DNA from: Pseudomonadota bacterium
Lineage (GTDB): Bacteria > Pseudomonadota > Alphaproteobacteria > Rhizobiales > Xanthobacteraceae
Assembly: GCA_023451825.1 (NCBI GenBank)
Contig: JAEXYA010000032.1
Location: 78,299-142,298, forward strand
Reading direction: 5' to 3'
Length of the DNA stretch: 64,000 bases
Below, piece by piece: positions 52,001 to 60,226 of this stretch. The stretch's first letter is position 1, and each line of letters starts with the position of its first letter. Position numbers and translations under genes: made by a program. The notes beneath the pieces were generated by a model. The model saw nothing but the letters and a program-made list of their open reading frames with translations. It had not been told where the DNA came from and searched no databases.

Positions 52001-52777
52001 TCATACGCGAGATGTTGATTTTCTCCGAATCGCCCACTCGTGGCGTCCGACATAGACGGCGCCGGCTGCCAGCATCAAAGCCAGACCGAGCCAGGTCAGC
52101 GCATAGACGGCGTGATTGTTCGCGAAGGAGACCACAGTCAGCCCGCCATGAGGCTGACCAGGCGCATCCAGCGACTTGTCGGCATCGATGAAATAAGGCG
52201 CGACGGGATCAAGTTTCTGACTCTTGGCGATCTCGGGAATGTCACGAGAAAACCAGCGGCCCGCATCGGGATCGTTGGTCCGCAGAAAGCCGCCTTTGGG
52301 CTCGGAGATCCGTAGTAAGCCGGTGACCGTGACCGGAGCGGTTGGTGGCGCAAAACCATTGGCCTTGCGCTCGTCGGGGCTGACAAAGCCACGATTGATC
52401 AGAACAGTAAAGCCGGTGTCGGTGCGCAGCGGGGTGAGAACCCAGAATCCCGCGCCGAGATCCGAGACGGCCTGAACCAGCACGTCCTTGCCCTGCAGGA
52501 ATGTGCCAGCAACGCTGACGCGGCGATATTCGTCAGTGCTGCGGGAAATGGCCAGCCACGCCGCGGGCCCGGGTGCAGCAACGGGTGCGGCGTGGCTGCG
52601 CTGATCGACACGTGCGATCAGGTCCAGTTTCCAGGCGCGGCGCTCGACTTGCCAGATGCCGAGCGCCATGAAGCCTGCAATTCCGATAAGCGCGAGAACA
52701 GCCAGCACCGCAAGCGTGGCTGTCCCGCGTGGCGCCCGATCGGCCTCGCCGGCCGATTCAGGCGCGGTCATACCCAT
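52001..52777 (-). CDS. SURF1 family oxidase biogenesis protein
   Basis: SURF1 helps insert haem into subunit I of haem-copper oxidases. The 258-residue product has the family layout: an N-terminal helix (LAVLAVLALIGIAGFMALGIWQVERRAWK, with the G-x-W-Q-x-x-R motif), a soluble domain with the LLINRGFV-like segment (VLINRGFVSPDER) and a C-terminal helix with HAVYALTWLGLALMLA. The start at 52777 overlaps the cyoD stop by one base (TGATG); an ATG two codons later is also possible. It lies between the cyo genes and regB. Confidence 0.92.
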   Translation of the reverse strand: MGMTAPESAGEADRAPRGTATLAVLAVLALIGIAGFMALGIWQVERRAWKLDLIARVDQRSHAAPVAAPGPAAWLAISRSTDEYRRVSVAGTFLQGKDVLVQAVSDLGAGFWVLTPLRTDTGFTVLINRGFVSPDERKANGFAPPTAPVTVTGLLRISEPKGGFLRTNDPDAGRWFSRDIPEIAKSQKLDPVAPYFIDADKSLDAPGQPHGGLTVVSFANNHAVYALTWLGLALMLAAGAVYVGRHEWAIRRKSTSRV

Positions 52778-53187
52778 CAGGGCATGTTCCGCATGTCGTG
52801 GACCGGCATCATGTTGACGTTCAGGTGGTACATCACCCACAACGAGCCGGCGAGCGCGATGACGACAACGATGAGCGTGAAGATCAGCGCCATCAAGGTC
52901 CAGCCGCCATCCGACGACGCGTTCATGTGCAGGAAGTAGATCATGTGGACCACGATCTGCACGACCGCGAAGGCGACGATGATCGCGATCGTCCAGTTCT
53001 TGTTCTCGATCGCACCGGTCATCACCAGATAGAACGGGATGACAGTGAGAATGACCGAGAGGACAAAGCCCGTCATATAGGATTTGAACGAACCATGATC
53101 GTGGCCATCATCGTGACCATGGCCATGCGCGTGATCATCGTGGCCGTGCGAATCGTGACTGTGGCCAGCGTGTGCGTCGGCGCTCAT
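52777..53187 (-). CDS. cyoD: Cytochrome bo3 ubiquinol oxidase subunit IV with His-rich N-terminus
   Basis: CyoD is the small accessory subunit of the bo3-type quinol oxidase. The 136-residue product has three membrane helices and the family pattern SFKSYMTGFVLSVILTVIPFYLV and VHMIYFLHMNASSDGGWTLMALIFT. The first 30 residues hold at least 12 histidines among Asp/Gly (repeated HxH and HDD), a possible copper- or nickel-binding segment, not a standard part of the family. The ATG at 53187 overlaps the cyoC stop (ATGA). Confidence 0.94.
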   Translation of the reverse strand: MSADAHAGHSHDSHGHDDHAHGHGHDDGHDHGSFKSYMTGFVLSVILTVIPFYLVMTGAIENKNWTIAIIVAFAVVQIVVHMIYFLHMNASSDGGWTLMALIFTLIVVVIALAGSLWVMYHLNVNMMPVHDMRNMP

Positions 53188-53813
53188 CGCACGACTCCCA
53201 TCAGATAGACGAAGGTGAAGACGCCGATCCAGACGACGTCGAGGAAGTGCCAGAACATGCTGAGGCACATCAGGCGGCGCTTGTTGGCATCGATGAGGCC
53301 GAACTTCGACACCTGCACCATCAACACCACCAGCCAGATGATGCCGAAAGTGACGTGCAGACCGTGGGTGCCGACCAGCGCAAAGAAAGACGACAGGAAG
53401 GCGCTACGCCACCAGCCGGCACCTTCGTGAACCATGTGGTGGAATTCGTAGAGCTCGATGCACAGGAAGGCGAGACCGAACAGGCCGGTGATCGCCAGCC
53501 ACATCTGGGTCGAGCCGACTTTGCCCTTCTGCATCTCCAGCATGGCGAAGCCATAGGTGATGGAAGAGAACAGCAGCATCGCAGTGTTCAGCGCGACCAG
53601 CTTGAGGTCGAACAGATCCTTCGGGCCGGGGCCCGCCGCGTAGCTGGTGCCGAGGACGCCGAAGGTCGCGAACAGCATCGCGAAGATCAGGCAGTCGCTC
53701 ATCAGATAGAGCCAGAAGCCGAGCATGGTGCTCTGGCCGGGCGGATGATCGTGCTCGTCGGCGACGTAGAAGACCGGCGCGTCGCCGTTCATGGTCTGGG
53801 TCGGTGCGCTCAT
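53184..53813 (-). CDS. cyoC: Cytochrome bo3 ubiquinol oxidase subunit III
   Basis: CyoC, 209 residues, is the five-helix subunit III of the haem-copper quinol oxidase. Typical segments are STMLGFWLYLMSDCLIFAMLFATFGVL, ELYEFHHMVHEGAGWWRSAFLSSFFALVGTHGLHVTFGIIWLVVL and the C-terminal CLSMFWHFLDVVWIGVFTFVYLMG. It overlaps both neighbours by 4 bases (ATGA junctions), showing strict co-translation in the cyoABCD order. Confidence 0.96.
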   Translation of the reverse strand: MSAPTQTMNGDAPVFYVADEHDHPPGQSTMLGFWLYLMSDCLIFAMLFATFGVLGTSYAAGPGPKDLFDLKLVALNTAMLLFSSITYGFAMLEMQKGKVGSTQMWLAITGLFGLAFLCIELYEFHHMVHEGAGWWRSAFLSSFFALVGTHGLHVTFGIIWLVVLMVQVSKFGLIDANKRRLMCLSMFWHFLDVVWIGVFTFVYLMGVVR

Positions 53814-55837
53814 GATGCGGCCTGTGCTGCCAGGAGCTTGGTACGCTCGGCTTCCGTGTTGATGACCTGGTCCACCGGGATGTGGAAGTCACGCTTGTAG
53901 TTGAACGTATGGTAGATCGCGCCGGCGATGATCGCGGCGAAGCACACCGCCGCGAGCAGCCACATGTACCAGATCAGCGCGAAACCGAGCGCGGTGGCGA
54001 AGCCCGACAGGATGATCCCCGCGCCGGTGTTCTTCGGCATGTGGATCGGCTTGAAGCCTTGCAGCGGACGCGCATAACCGCGCTGCTTCATGTCGTACCA
54101 TGCATCATTGTCATGCACGACCGGCGTGAAGGCGAAGTTGTAGTCCGGCGGCGGCGACGAGGTTGCCCATTCCAGCGTACGGCCCTGCCATGGATCGCCG
54201 GTATGGTCGGCAAGCTCCTTGCGCTTCCAGATGCTGACCGCGATCTGCACGAGCAGGGCGCCGATGCCGGCGGCGATCATCGCGGCACCGATGCCGGCAA
54301 TGATGAACCAGATCTGCAGCGACGGATCGTCGAACACGCGCATGCGGCGGGTCACACCCATGAAGCCGAGCACATAGAGCGGCGTGAAGGCGACCCAGAA
54401 ACCGACGACCCAGAACCAGAACGACACCTTGCCCCAGAACTCATCGAGCTTGAAGCCGAACGCCTTCGGGAACCAGAAATTGATCGCCGCGAACACGCCG
54501 AACACCACGCCGCCGATGATGACGTTGTGGAAGTGGGCGATCAGGAACAGCGAGTTATGCAGCACGAAGTCGGCCGGCGGAATCGCCAGCATGACGCCGG
54601 TCATGCCACCGATCACGAAGGTCAGCATGAAGGCGACGGTCCACATCATCGGCAGATCGAACCGGATGCGGCCACGATACATGGTGAACAGCCAGTTGAA
54701 GATCTTCGCACCGGTCGGGATCGAAATGATCATCGTGGTGATGCCGAAGAACGAGTTCACGCTCGCGCCCGAGCCCATGGTGAAGAAATGATGCAGCCAG
54801 ACGAGATAGGACAGGATCGTGATGCAGACCGTGGCGTAGACCATCGACGTGTAGCCGAACAGCTTCTTGCCGGAGAAGGTCGAGGTCACTTCCGAGAACA
54901 CGCCGAAGATCGGCAGCACCAGGATGTAAACTTCAGGATGGCCCCAGATCCAGATCAGGTTCACGTACATCATCGGGTTGCCGCCGAGATCGTTCGTGAA
55001 GAAGTTGGTGCCGACGTAACGATCGAGCGACAGCAGGGCCAGACATGCGGTCAGGACCGGGAAGGACGCGACGATCAGGACGTTGGTGCAGAGCGAGGTC
55101 CAGGTGAAGACCGGCATCTTCATCATGGTCATGCCGGGGCAGCGCATCTTCACGATCGTCGCGATCAGGTTGATGCCTGATAGCGTCGTGCCGACACCCG
55201 CGACTTGTAGCGCCCATATGTAATAATCGACGCCGACATCCGGGCTGTAACCGATATTCGACAGGGGCGGATAAGCCAGCCAGCCGGTCTTGGCGAACTC
55301 ACCGACGAACAGCGAGATCATGACGAGGATCGCGCCACCGGTGGTCATCCAGAACGAGAAATTGTTCAGGAATGGGAACGAAACGTCGCGGGCGCCGATC
55401 TGCAGCGGCACGATGTAGTTCATCAGGCCGGTGACAAAGGGCATCGCCACGAAGAAGATCATGATCACACCGTGAGCGGTGAAGACCTGATCATAGTGGT
55501 GCGCGTTGAGATAGCCTTCGGAGCCGTTGAAGGCGAGCGCCTGCTGAAGGCGCATCATGACCGCGTCGGCAAAGCCGCGCAGGAACATCACAAGACCGAG
55601 GATCATATACATGATGCCGATCTTCTTGTGGTCCACGCTGGTGAACCATTCCTTCCAAAGATAACCCCAGAGACGGAAATAGGTCAGGCCAGCCACGAGC
55701 GCGATGCCACCCAGCGCAACGGCGCAGAAAGTGGCGACAACGATCGGTTCATGCAGCGGGAGCGATTCGAAGGTGAGCCGGCCGAAGAGAACCTTCGCAA
55801 GCCCGGTGTTTTCAGCAATTGCGGTTGCAGCAGACAT
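53810..55837 (-). CDS. cyoB: Cytochrome bo3 ubiquinol oxidase subunit I
   Basis: CyoB is the catalytic subunit that reduces O2 to water with electrons from ubiquinol and pumps protons. The 675-residue product has the haem-copper signature WGHPEVYILVLPIFGVFSEV (CuB histidine and cross-linked Tyr) and WLHHFFTMGSG with its histidine pair, the low-spin haem ligand in FTAHGVIM, and the late HFHNVIIGGVVFG. The K- and D-pathway residues look intact. It begins 15 bases after the cyoA stop. Confidence 0.97.
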   Translation of the reverse strand: MSAATAIAENTGLAKVLFGRLTFESLPLHEPIVVATFCAVALGGIALVAGLTYFRLWGYLWKEWFTSVDHKKIGIMYMILGLVMFLRGFADAVMMRLQQALAFNGSEGYLNAHHYDQVFTAHGVIMIFFVAMPFVTGLMNYIVPLQIGARDVSFPFLNNFSFWMTTGGAILVMISLFVGEFAKTGWLAYPPLSNIGYSPDVGVDYYIWALQVAGVGTTLSGINLIATIVKMRCPGMTMMKMPVFTWTSLCTNVLIVASFPVLTACLALLSLDRYVGTNFFTNDLGGNPMMYVNLIWIWGHPEVYILVLPIFGVFSEVTSTFSGKKLFGYTSMVYATVCITILSYLVWLHHFFTMGSGASVNSFFGITTMIISIPTGAKIFNWLFTMYRGRIRFDLPMMWTVAFMLTFVIGGMTGVMLAIPPADFVLHNSLFLIAHFHNVIIGGVVFGVFAAINFWFPKAFGFKLDEFWGKVSFWFWVVGFWVAFTPLYVLGFMGVTRRMRVFDDPSLQIWFIIAGIGAAMIAAGIGALLVQIAVSIWKRKELADHTGDPWQGRTLEWATSSPPPDYNFAFTPVVHDNDAWYDMKQRGYARPLQGFKPIHMPKNTGAGIILSGFATALGFALIWYMWLLAAVCFAAIIAGAIYHTFNYKRDFHIPVDQVINTEAERTKLLAAQAAS

Positions 55838-55852
55838 GGGATCGGATCCGGA

Positions 55853-57025
55853 TCAGGTGTTGGACGCGCGTCGCTCAGCGGGCGACGGCGCAGGCGTGAA
55901 TTGGAAAGGCTCGGTCGCGTTGCGACGGCGCGGCAGGCCGGCACCGCTCATCGGCGTCGAGTCGCCCGGCGTGAAGGTGCGGTCAGCCGCTTCGCGGACA
56001 GCATCGGCAACGGTGCAGACACTGGCGACATAGTTCTTGACCGCAGCTGAGCCATCGAGCTGCGAAATATTGTACTTCAGCGGCAAGATATTGCGGGCGC
56101 TGGCGAGACCCATGCCACCACGGGAATCGATAGCCATCATCTCGCTCATGCACATCTTGCCGGGCTGGGCGCACTGATTGAGGATCAGCTTGTACAGATC
56201 GGCATCGACGCTGTTGTAGAGCTTCACCGGCACCTTCTCGCTCGGCTTTTCGAGTTCGAGATAGACGTCGCGGCTCAGCTTGTCCTGGCTGCCCTTAGCC
56301 TTGGCGATCCAGGCATCGAAGCCGGCCTGATCAACCCCATGGAAAGCGAAGCGCATGTTGGAGAAGCCGGCACCTGAATAGTTCGCCGAGAAGCCGTCAT
56401 ACTTGCCAGCCTTGTTGATGACGGCGTGGAGCTTGGTCTCCATGCCCGGCATCGCATAGATCTGGCCCGCCAGCGCTGGGATGTAGAACGAGTTCATCAC
56501 CGAGGTCGCGGTGATCTTGAAGCGGATCTGACGATCCACCGGAGCGGCAAGCTCGTTGACCGCGGCCACGCCATATTCCGGATAGATAAAGAGCCACTTC
56601 CAGTCGAGCGCCACGACCTCGACCAGCAACGGATCATTCAGCGTCGCGGCATTGCCCGGCGAGATGCGATCGAGGCGGCGATACGGATCGAGCAGATGGG
56701 TGCTGCTCCAGGTGATAGCGCCGAGGCAGATGATGATCAGCAGCGGTATCGCCCAGATGACGAGTTCGAGATGGGTCGAGTGGTCCCAATCCGGCTCGTA
56801 TTTGGCTTCGGTGTTCGCCTGTCGGTACTTCCAGGAGAAGAAAACGATGAGGAACATCACCGGGATGATGATGAGGAGCATCAGAACAACGGAAACGACC
56901 ACGAGGTCGCGCTGCTGCACTGCGATGTCACCCGCGGGATTCATCACGACGAAATTGCAGCCGCCGAGCAGGGCAACCAGCGGCAGCAAAAGGAGGATTC
57001 TCAGGCGGCTCAAGGTCTTACCCAT
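55853..57025 (-). CDS. cyoA: Cytochrome bo3 ubiquinol oxidase subunit II
   Basis: CyoA is the membrane-anchored subunit II of the quinol oxidase. The 390-residue product has a lipoprotein signal (LLGGC) and two membrane helices, then a cupredoxin-like domain (VEVVALDWKWLFIYPEYGVAAVNELAAP). The CuA ligands of cytochrome c oxidases are absent (SGAGFSNMRFAFHG where CxxxC would be), which confirms a quinol oxidase. A Pro/Ala-rich C-terminal tail of about 50 residues is longer than in E. coli. The ATG at 57025 is used; the frame extends further but without a signal peptide. Confidence 0.96.
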   Translation of the reverse strand: MGKTLSRLRILLLLPLVALLGGCNFVVMNPAGDIAVQQRDLVVVSVVLMLLIIIPVMFLIVFFSWKYRQANTEAKYEPDWDHSTHLELVIWAIPLLIIICLGAITWSSTHLLDPYRRLDRISPGNAATLNDPLLVEVVALDWKWLFIYPEYGVAAVNELAAPVDRQIRFKITATSVMNSFYIPALAGQIYAMPGMETKLHAVINKAGKYDGFSANYSGAGFSNMRFAFHGVDQAGFDAWIAKAKGSQDKLSRDVYLELEKPSEKVPVKLYNSVDADLYKLILNQCAQPGKMCMSEMMAIDSRGGMGLASARNILPLKYNISQLDGSAAVKNYVASVCTVADAVREAADRTFTPGDSTPMSGAGLPRRRNATEPFQFTPAPSPAERRASNT

Positions 57026-57075
57026 TCGATGATGTCCGTTTGCGCGCACGGTTAGGCGCATTTGCTGCAGGGCAA

Positions 57076-57096
57076 CATTGGACAATTTGTCCAATG
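57076..57096. promoter_or_regulatory. Perfect palindrome between cyoA and the MFS gene
   Basis: CATTGGACA and TGTCCAATG are perfect 9-base arms around ATT in the 169-base divergent spacer. It is long enough to be a dimeric regulator site. The regulator is not identified; it does not match the TTGAT-N4-ATCAA FNR/FixK box. Confidence 0.6.
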
Positions 57097-57194
57097 GTTC
57101 GGAACTGCGCTTCACGACAAATCGTCAACTGGCCGGCATGCATTCTTGCGCCGAATTCAGTATATGCAACCTACGATACAAATGGATTGAAGAT

Positions 57195-58529
57195 ATGGCG
57201 CAAGCGCAATCGACGATGGAAGAGGATGCCCGTCGCCTGCACGCGGACGGCCATGGCCAAGTCAACCCGGGCGAAATCGCCATCGGTGTCATCATCGGGC
57301 GCACCTCGGAATTCTTCGACTTCTTCGTCTATGCGATCGCCTCGGTGCTGGTTTTCCCGAAGCTGGTATTTCCGAACCACGATCCGCTCACCGGCACACT
57401 CTATTCTTTCGCGATCTTCGCACTGGCCTTCATCGCCCGCCCGATCGGTACCATGATCTTCACGGAGATCGACCGGCGCCAGGGCAAGGGCGCGAAGATG
57501 ACCATCGCCCTGTTCCTGCTCGGCGTCTCTACCGTCGCCATCGCCTTTTTGCCCGGCTATGAGACGATCGGAATCGCGTCGGCTTGGCTGCTCGCTGCGG
57601 CCCGTATCGGTCAGGGCCTCTCCTGGGGCGGCACCTGGGACGGTCTTGCCTCGTTGCTGGCGCTCAACGCACCGGAAGGCCGCAAGGGCTGGTACGCCAT
57701 GATCCCGCAGCTCGGCGCGCCGATCGGCCTGATCGTCGCCTCCGCGCTGTTCGCCTTCTTCGTCGATACGCTCTCGGCCGAAGACTTCCTCGACTGGGGC
57801 TGGCGCTATCCGTTCTTCGTCGCTTTCGCCATCAACGTCGTCGCGCTGTTTGCCCGCCTCCGCATGGTGGTGACGCCGGGCTACACCGAACTGTTCGAAA
57901 GCCGCGAGCTCGAACCGTCGTCGGTGCCGGAAACGCTGAGCCAGCAGGGCCGCACCATCGTGGTTGGCGCTTTCGCTCCGCTCGCGTCGTTCGCGCTCTT
58001 CCACATGGTCACCGTGTTTCCGCTGTCCTGGGTATTCCTGTTCACCCGTGAAACGCCCGGCCGCTTCCTCGTGATCGAATGCATCGGCGCCGTGGTCGGC
58101 ATCATCGCGATGCTGTTCTCGGGCTATATCGCAGACAAGGTTGGCCGCCGTACCTTGCTCGCCGGCTCGGCCATCGCGATCGCCGTGTTCTCTGGCTTCG
58201 CGCCGCAGCTGCTCGATGGCGGCCTCGCAGGCGAACTGGCCTTCATGATCCTCGGCTTCATCCTGCTCGGCCTGTCGCTCGGTCAGTCTTCCGGCTCGGT
58301 CGCATCGAGCTTCCGCAAGCGCTATCGCTACACCGCGTCGGCGCTCACAACCGACCTTGCCTGGCTGTTCGGCGCCGGCTTCGCCCCGCTGGCCGCGTTG
58401 GTGATGTCGAGCCATTTCGGCCTGCCATCGTCGGGCATCTATCTGCTCTCGGGTGCCGTCTGCACGCTGCTGGCGATCTCGATCAACCGCCAGTTCGCCA
58501 GTCGCGACGCTGAGGCGGTGCAGCCGTAA
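57195..58529 (+). CDS. MFS transporter (metabolite:H+ symporter type)
   Basis: A 444-residue, 12-helix major facilitator. The N-terminal half begins with VIIGRTSEFFDFFVYAIASVLVFPKLVFP, the E/D-x-F-D-F-x-x-Y pattern of the MHS family, and has the RQGKGAKMTIALFL and GRRTLLAG-type loops between helices 2-3 and 8-9. Family members carry dicarboxylates, proline/betaine or shikimate; the ligand here is open. The ATG at 57195 is chosen over 57078 because the extra 39 residues are not conserved. Divergent from the cyo operon and shares its palindrome. Confidence 0.9.
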   Translation: MAQAQSTMEEDARRLHADGHGQVNPGEIAIGVIIGRTSEFFDFFVYAIASVLVFPKLVFPNHDPLTGTLYSFAIFALAFIARPIGTMIFTEIDRRQGKGAKMTIALFLLGVSTVAIAFLPGYETIGIASAWLLAAARIGQGLSWGGTWDGLASLLALNAPEGRKGWYAMIPQLGAPIGLIVASALFAFFVDTLSAEDFLDWGWRYPFFVAFAINVVALFARLRMVVTPGYTELFESRELEPSSVPETLSQQGRTIVVGAFAPLASFALFHMVTVFPLSWVFLFTRETPGRFLVIECIGAVVGIIAMLFSGYIADKVGRRTLLAGSAIAIAVFSGFAPQLLDGGLAGELAFMILGFILLGLSLGQSSGSVASSFRKRYRYTASALTTDLAWLFGAGFAPLAALVMSSHFGLPSSGIYLLSGAVCTLLAISINRQFASRDAEAVQP

Positions 58530-58549
58530 GCGGAGAACAGTCAGACAAT

Positions 58550-58581
58550 AAAAGGGCCCGGCAATTTGCCGGGCCTTTTTT
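58550..58581 (+). terminator. Rho-independent terminator after the MFS gene
   Basis: AAAAGGGCCCGGC / GCCGGGCCTTTTTT with an AATTT-type loop, 20 bases after the stop. A-tract and T-tract on both sides allow it to serve the convergent SDR gene as well. Confidence 0.92.
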
Positions 58582-58598
58582 GTTTTGCATGCGAGCAC

Positions 58599-59339
58599 TC
58601 AGGCGTTTGCGCCACCATCCACCAGTAGGCCGGTGCCGGTGATCTGACGCGCGGCCGGGCTTGCCAGGAAAGCAACCGCAGCTCCGATATCTTCCGGCTT
58701 GCCATAGTGACCGAGCGCCGAAAACGCGAGCTGCGCCCCGGACGTCTCGCCCTGGGCCGGGTTCATGTCCGTATCTGTCGATCCGGGATGAACCAGATTG
58801 ACGGTGATGCCACGCGGACCGAGTTCGCGAGCCAGACCGCGGGTGAAGGACAGCAGCGCCGATTTCGACATCGAATAGACGGTGACACCTGGAAACGGCA
58901 CGCGGTCAGCCAGGTTCGAGCCGATCGAGATGATGCGGCCACCCTGCCCCAGCAACGGAATGGCGGCCTGCGAGGCCAGCACCACCGAGCGGATATTCAC
59001 ATCGAGGAGCGCGTCGATATCGGCAAGACTCATCTCGGCCACCGGGCCGCCACGCGCGATGCCGGCGTTATTGACGAGGATATCGAGCCCGCCGAGCTTC
59101 TCCGCGGCTTCCTTGACGGACCGCCTCACCGCGTCCGCATTTGCGCTGTCGGCCTGAATCGCGAAGCCACGCCGCCCCGCCGCCTCAACCGCCCGCACGA
59201 CCTCCGCGGCCTTGTCGGCCGAACGTTCGTAAGTAATTGCAACATCGGCACCTTTTTCCGCGAGCGCCTTTGCTATAGCCGCCCCGATACCGCGTGAAGC
59301 GCCGGTGACCAGGGCGCGCTTTCCAGACAAATCCGACAT
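58599..59339 (-). CDS. SDR family NAD(P)-dependent oxidoreductase
   Basis: A 246-residue classical short-chain dehydrogenase/reductase. The coenzyme site is ALVTGASRGIGAAIAKAL, the structural motif is LDILVNNAGIA, the catalytic residues are Ser (about 140, IISIGSN), Tyr and Lys in YSMSK, and PGSTDTDM follows. FabG-like fold; the substrate is unknown. The ATG at 59339 follows AAGGGA. Divergent from a TetR regulator that most likely represses it. Confidence 0.93.
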   Translation of the reverse strand: MSDLSGKRALVTGASRGIGAAIAKALAEKGADVAITYERSADKAAEVVRAVEAAGRRGFAIQADSANADAVRRSVKEAAEKLGGLDILVNNAGIARGGPVAEMSLADIDALLDVNIRSVVLASQAAIPLLGQGGRIISIGSNLADRVPFPGVTVYSMSKSALLSFTRGLARELGPRGITVNLVHPGSTDTDMNPAQGETSGAQLAFSALGHYGKPEDIGAAVAFLASPAARQITGTGLLVDGGANA

Positions 59340-59350
59340 GCCAAAATCCC

Positions 59351-59374
59351 TTTCTGTATTGAACAACACAGAAA
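59351..59374. promoter_or_regulatory. TetR operator candidate
   Basis: TTTCTGT and ACAGAAA are separated by 10 bases in the 84-base spacer between the SDR and TetR genes. A single palindrome in such a short divergent spacer fits one TetR-dimer site that controls both genes. Confidence 0.55.
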
Positions 59375-59423
59375 TCAAGTAGGCGTATTGCGATCGCCAA
59401 TCAAGCGAATTAAATAACGATCG

Positions 59424-60074
59424 ATGCAGAAATTATCGAAGACGTCTTCCGACGCCGCGCCTAAAGCTGGCCGCGGGCGCCCCCGTGCCTTTGACCGCAA
59501 CGCCGCACTGACCGCGGCCATGCGCCTGTTCTGGCAGAAGGGTTATGCCGCGACCTCGATTTCCGACCTCACCCAGGCCATGGGGATTGGCTCGCCCAGC
59601 CTGTACGCGGCGTTTGGACCGAAGGAAGCGCTGTATGCCGAGACGCTTCGGCACTATGCCGAGTCGTTCGAGTCGATGGTGTGGGGCAACTTCGCGACCG
59701 CCAAAACCTGTCGCGAGGCGATCGCGGCCTTCCTGATGGACTCAGCGACTGCGCTGACAGGATCGCAAGGACGCGACGTCCCGCTTGGCTGCATGGTGAC
59801 GCTGTCGGCCGTCGGCAGCGAGGGTTATCCGGAGCTCGGCGAAACCGTCCGGCTGGCGCGCGGTGCGGGGCTTGAACGCGTGCGGGAGCGGATACGCCGC
59901 GGCGTGAGCGACGGTGAACTGCCGAAAACCACTGACGTCAACGGACTCGCGCGGTTTGTGCTGGCAATCCAGGGCGGCATGTCGCTGCAGGCACGCGACG
60001 GCGCGAGCCGGGAAGAACTCGAAGCCGTCGCCCATCACGCGATGAATGGATGGGACGGCCGAACGGCCGCCTAA
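59424..60074 (+). CDS. TetR family transcriptional regulator
   Basis: A 216-residue regulator with the N-terminal HTH (GRPRAFDRNAALTAAMRLFWQKGYAATSISDLTQAMGIGSPSLYAAFGPKEALYAETL) and a helical ligand domain. The N-terminus resembles the subgroup that regulates divergent short-chain dehydrogenases. It ends in a 4-base overlap with the ccoS stop on the opposite strand (convergent genes). Confidence 0.93.
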   Translation: MQKLSKTSSDAAPKAGRGRPRAFDRNAALTAAMRLFWQKGYAATSISDLTQAMGIGSPSLYAAFGPKEALYAETLRHYAESFESMVWGNFATAKTCREAIAAFLMDSATALTGSQGRDVPLGCMVTLSAVGSEGYPELGETVRLARGAGLERVRERIRRGVSDGELPKTTDVNGLARFVLAIQGGMSLQARDGASREELEAVAHHAMNGWDGRTAA

Positions 60075-60226
60075 CGCGACAGCGGCGTATCGTCCTGATG
60101 CAGGATGCGCTCGGCAGCGCCTTGCAGGTCGTCATATTGCCCTGCCTTCAACGACCACAAGAATGCGGCGAGGCCGCAAAGGCCGAGACCGATGGCGATC
60201 GGGATCAGATAGAAATAATCGGTCAT
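60071..60226 (-). CDS. ccoS: cbb3-type oxidase assembly protein CcoS
   Basis: CcoS is a very small membrane protein needed to load cofactors into cbb3 oxidase. The 51-residue product starts MTDYFYLIPIAIGLGLCGLAAFLWSLKAGQYDDLQGAAERIL, a textbook CcoS sequence with one helix and the conserved W-x-L-K/R-x-G-Q-Y/F-D-D-L. Its ATG overlaps the ccoI stop by 4 bases, and its TAG overlaps the convergent tetR stop. It is too short for common ORF-length cut-offs. Confidence 0.93.
   Translation of the reverse strand: MTDYFYLIPIAIGLGLCGLAAFLWSLKAGQYDDLQGAAERILHQDDTPLSR

Noticed and set aside
53882..55180. A 432-residue plus-strand frame opposite cyoB
   Set aside because: Its composition (His/Asp/Arg-rich, no hydrophobic core) is that of an antisense shadow; cyoB is unambiguous.
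55853..57025. A cytochrome c oxidase (aa3 type) subunit II
   Set aside because: The CuA-binding cysteines are missing, so it is a quinol oxidase.
57026..57194. An FNR/FixK2 box upstream of cyoA
   Set aside because: No TTGAT-N4-ATCAA match is present; the only clear symmetry is the CATTGGACA palindrome.
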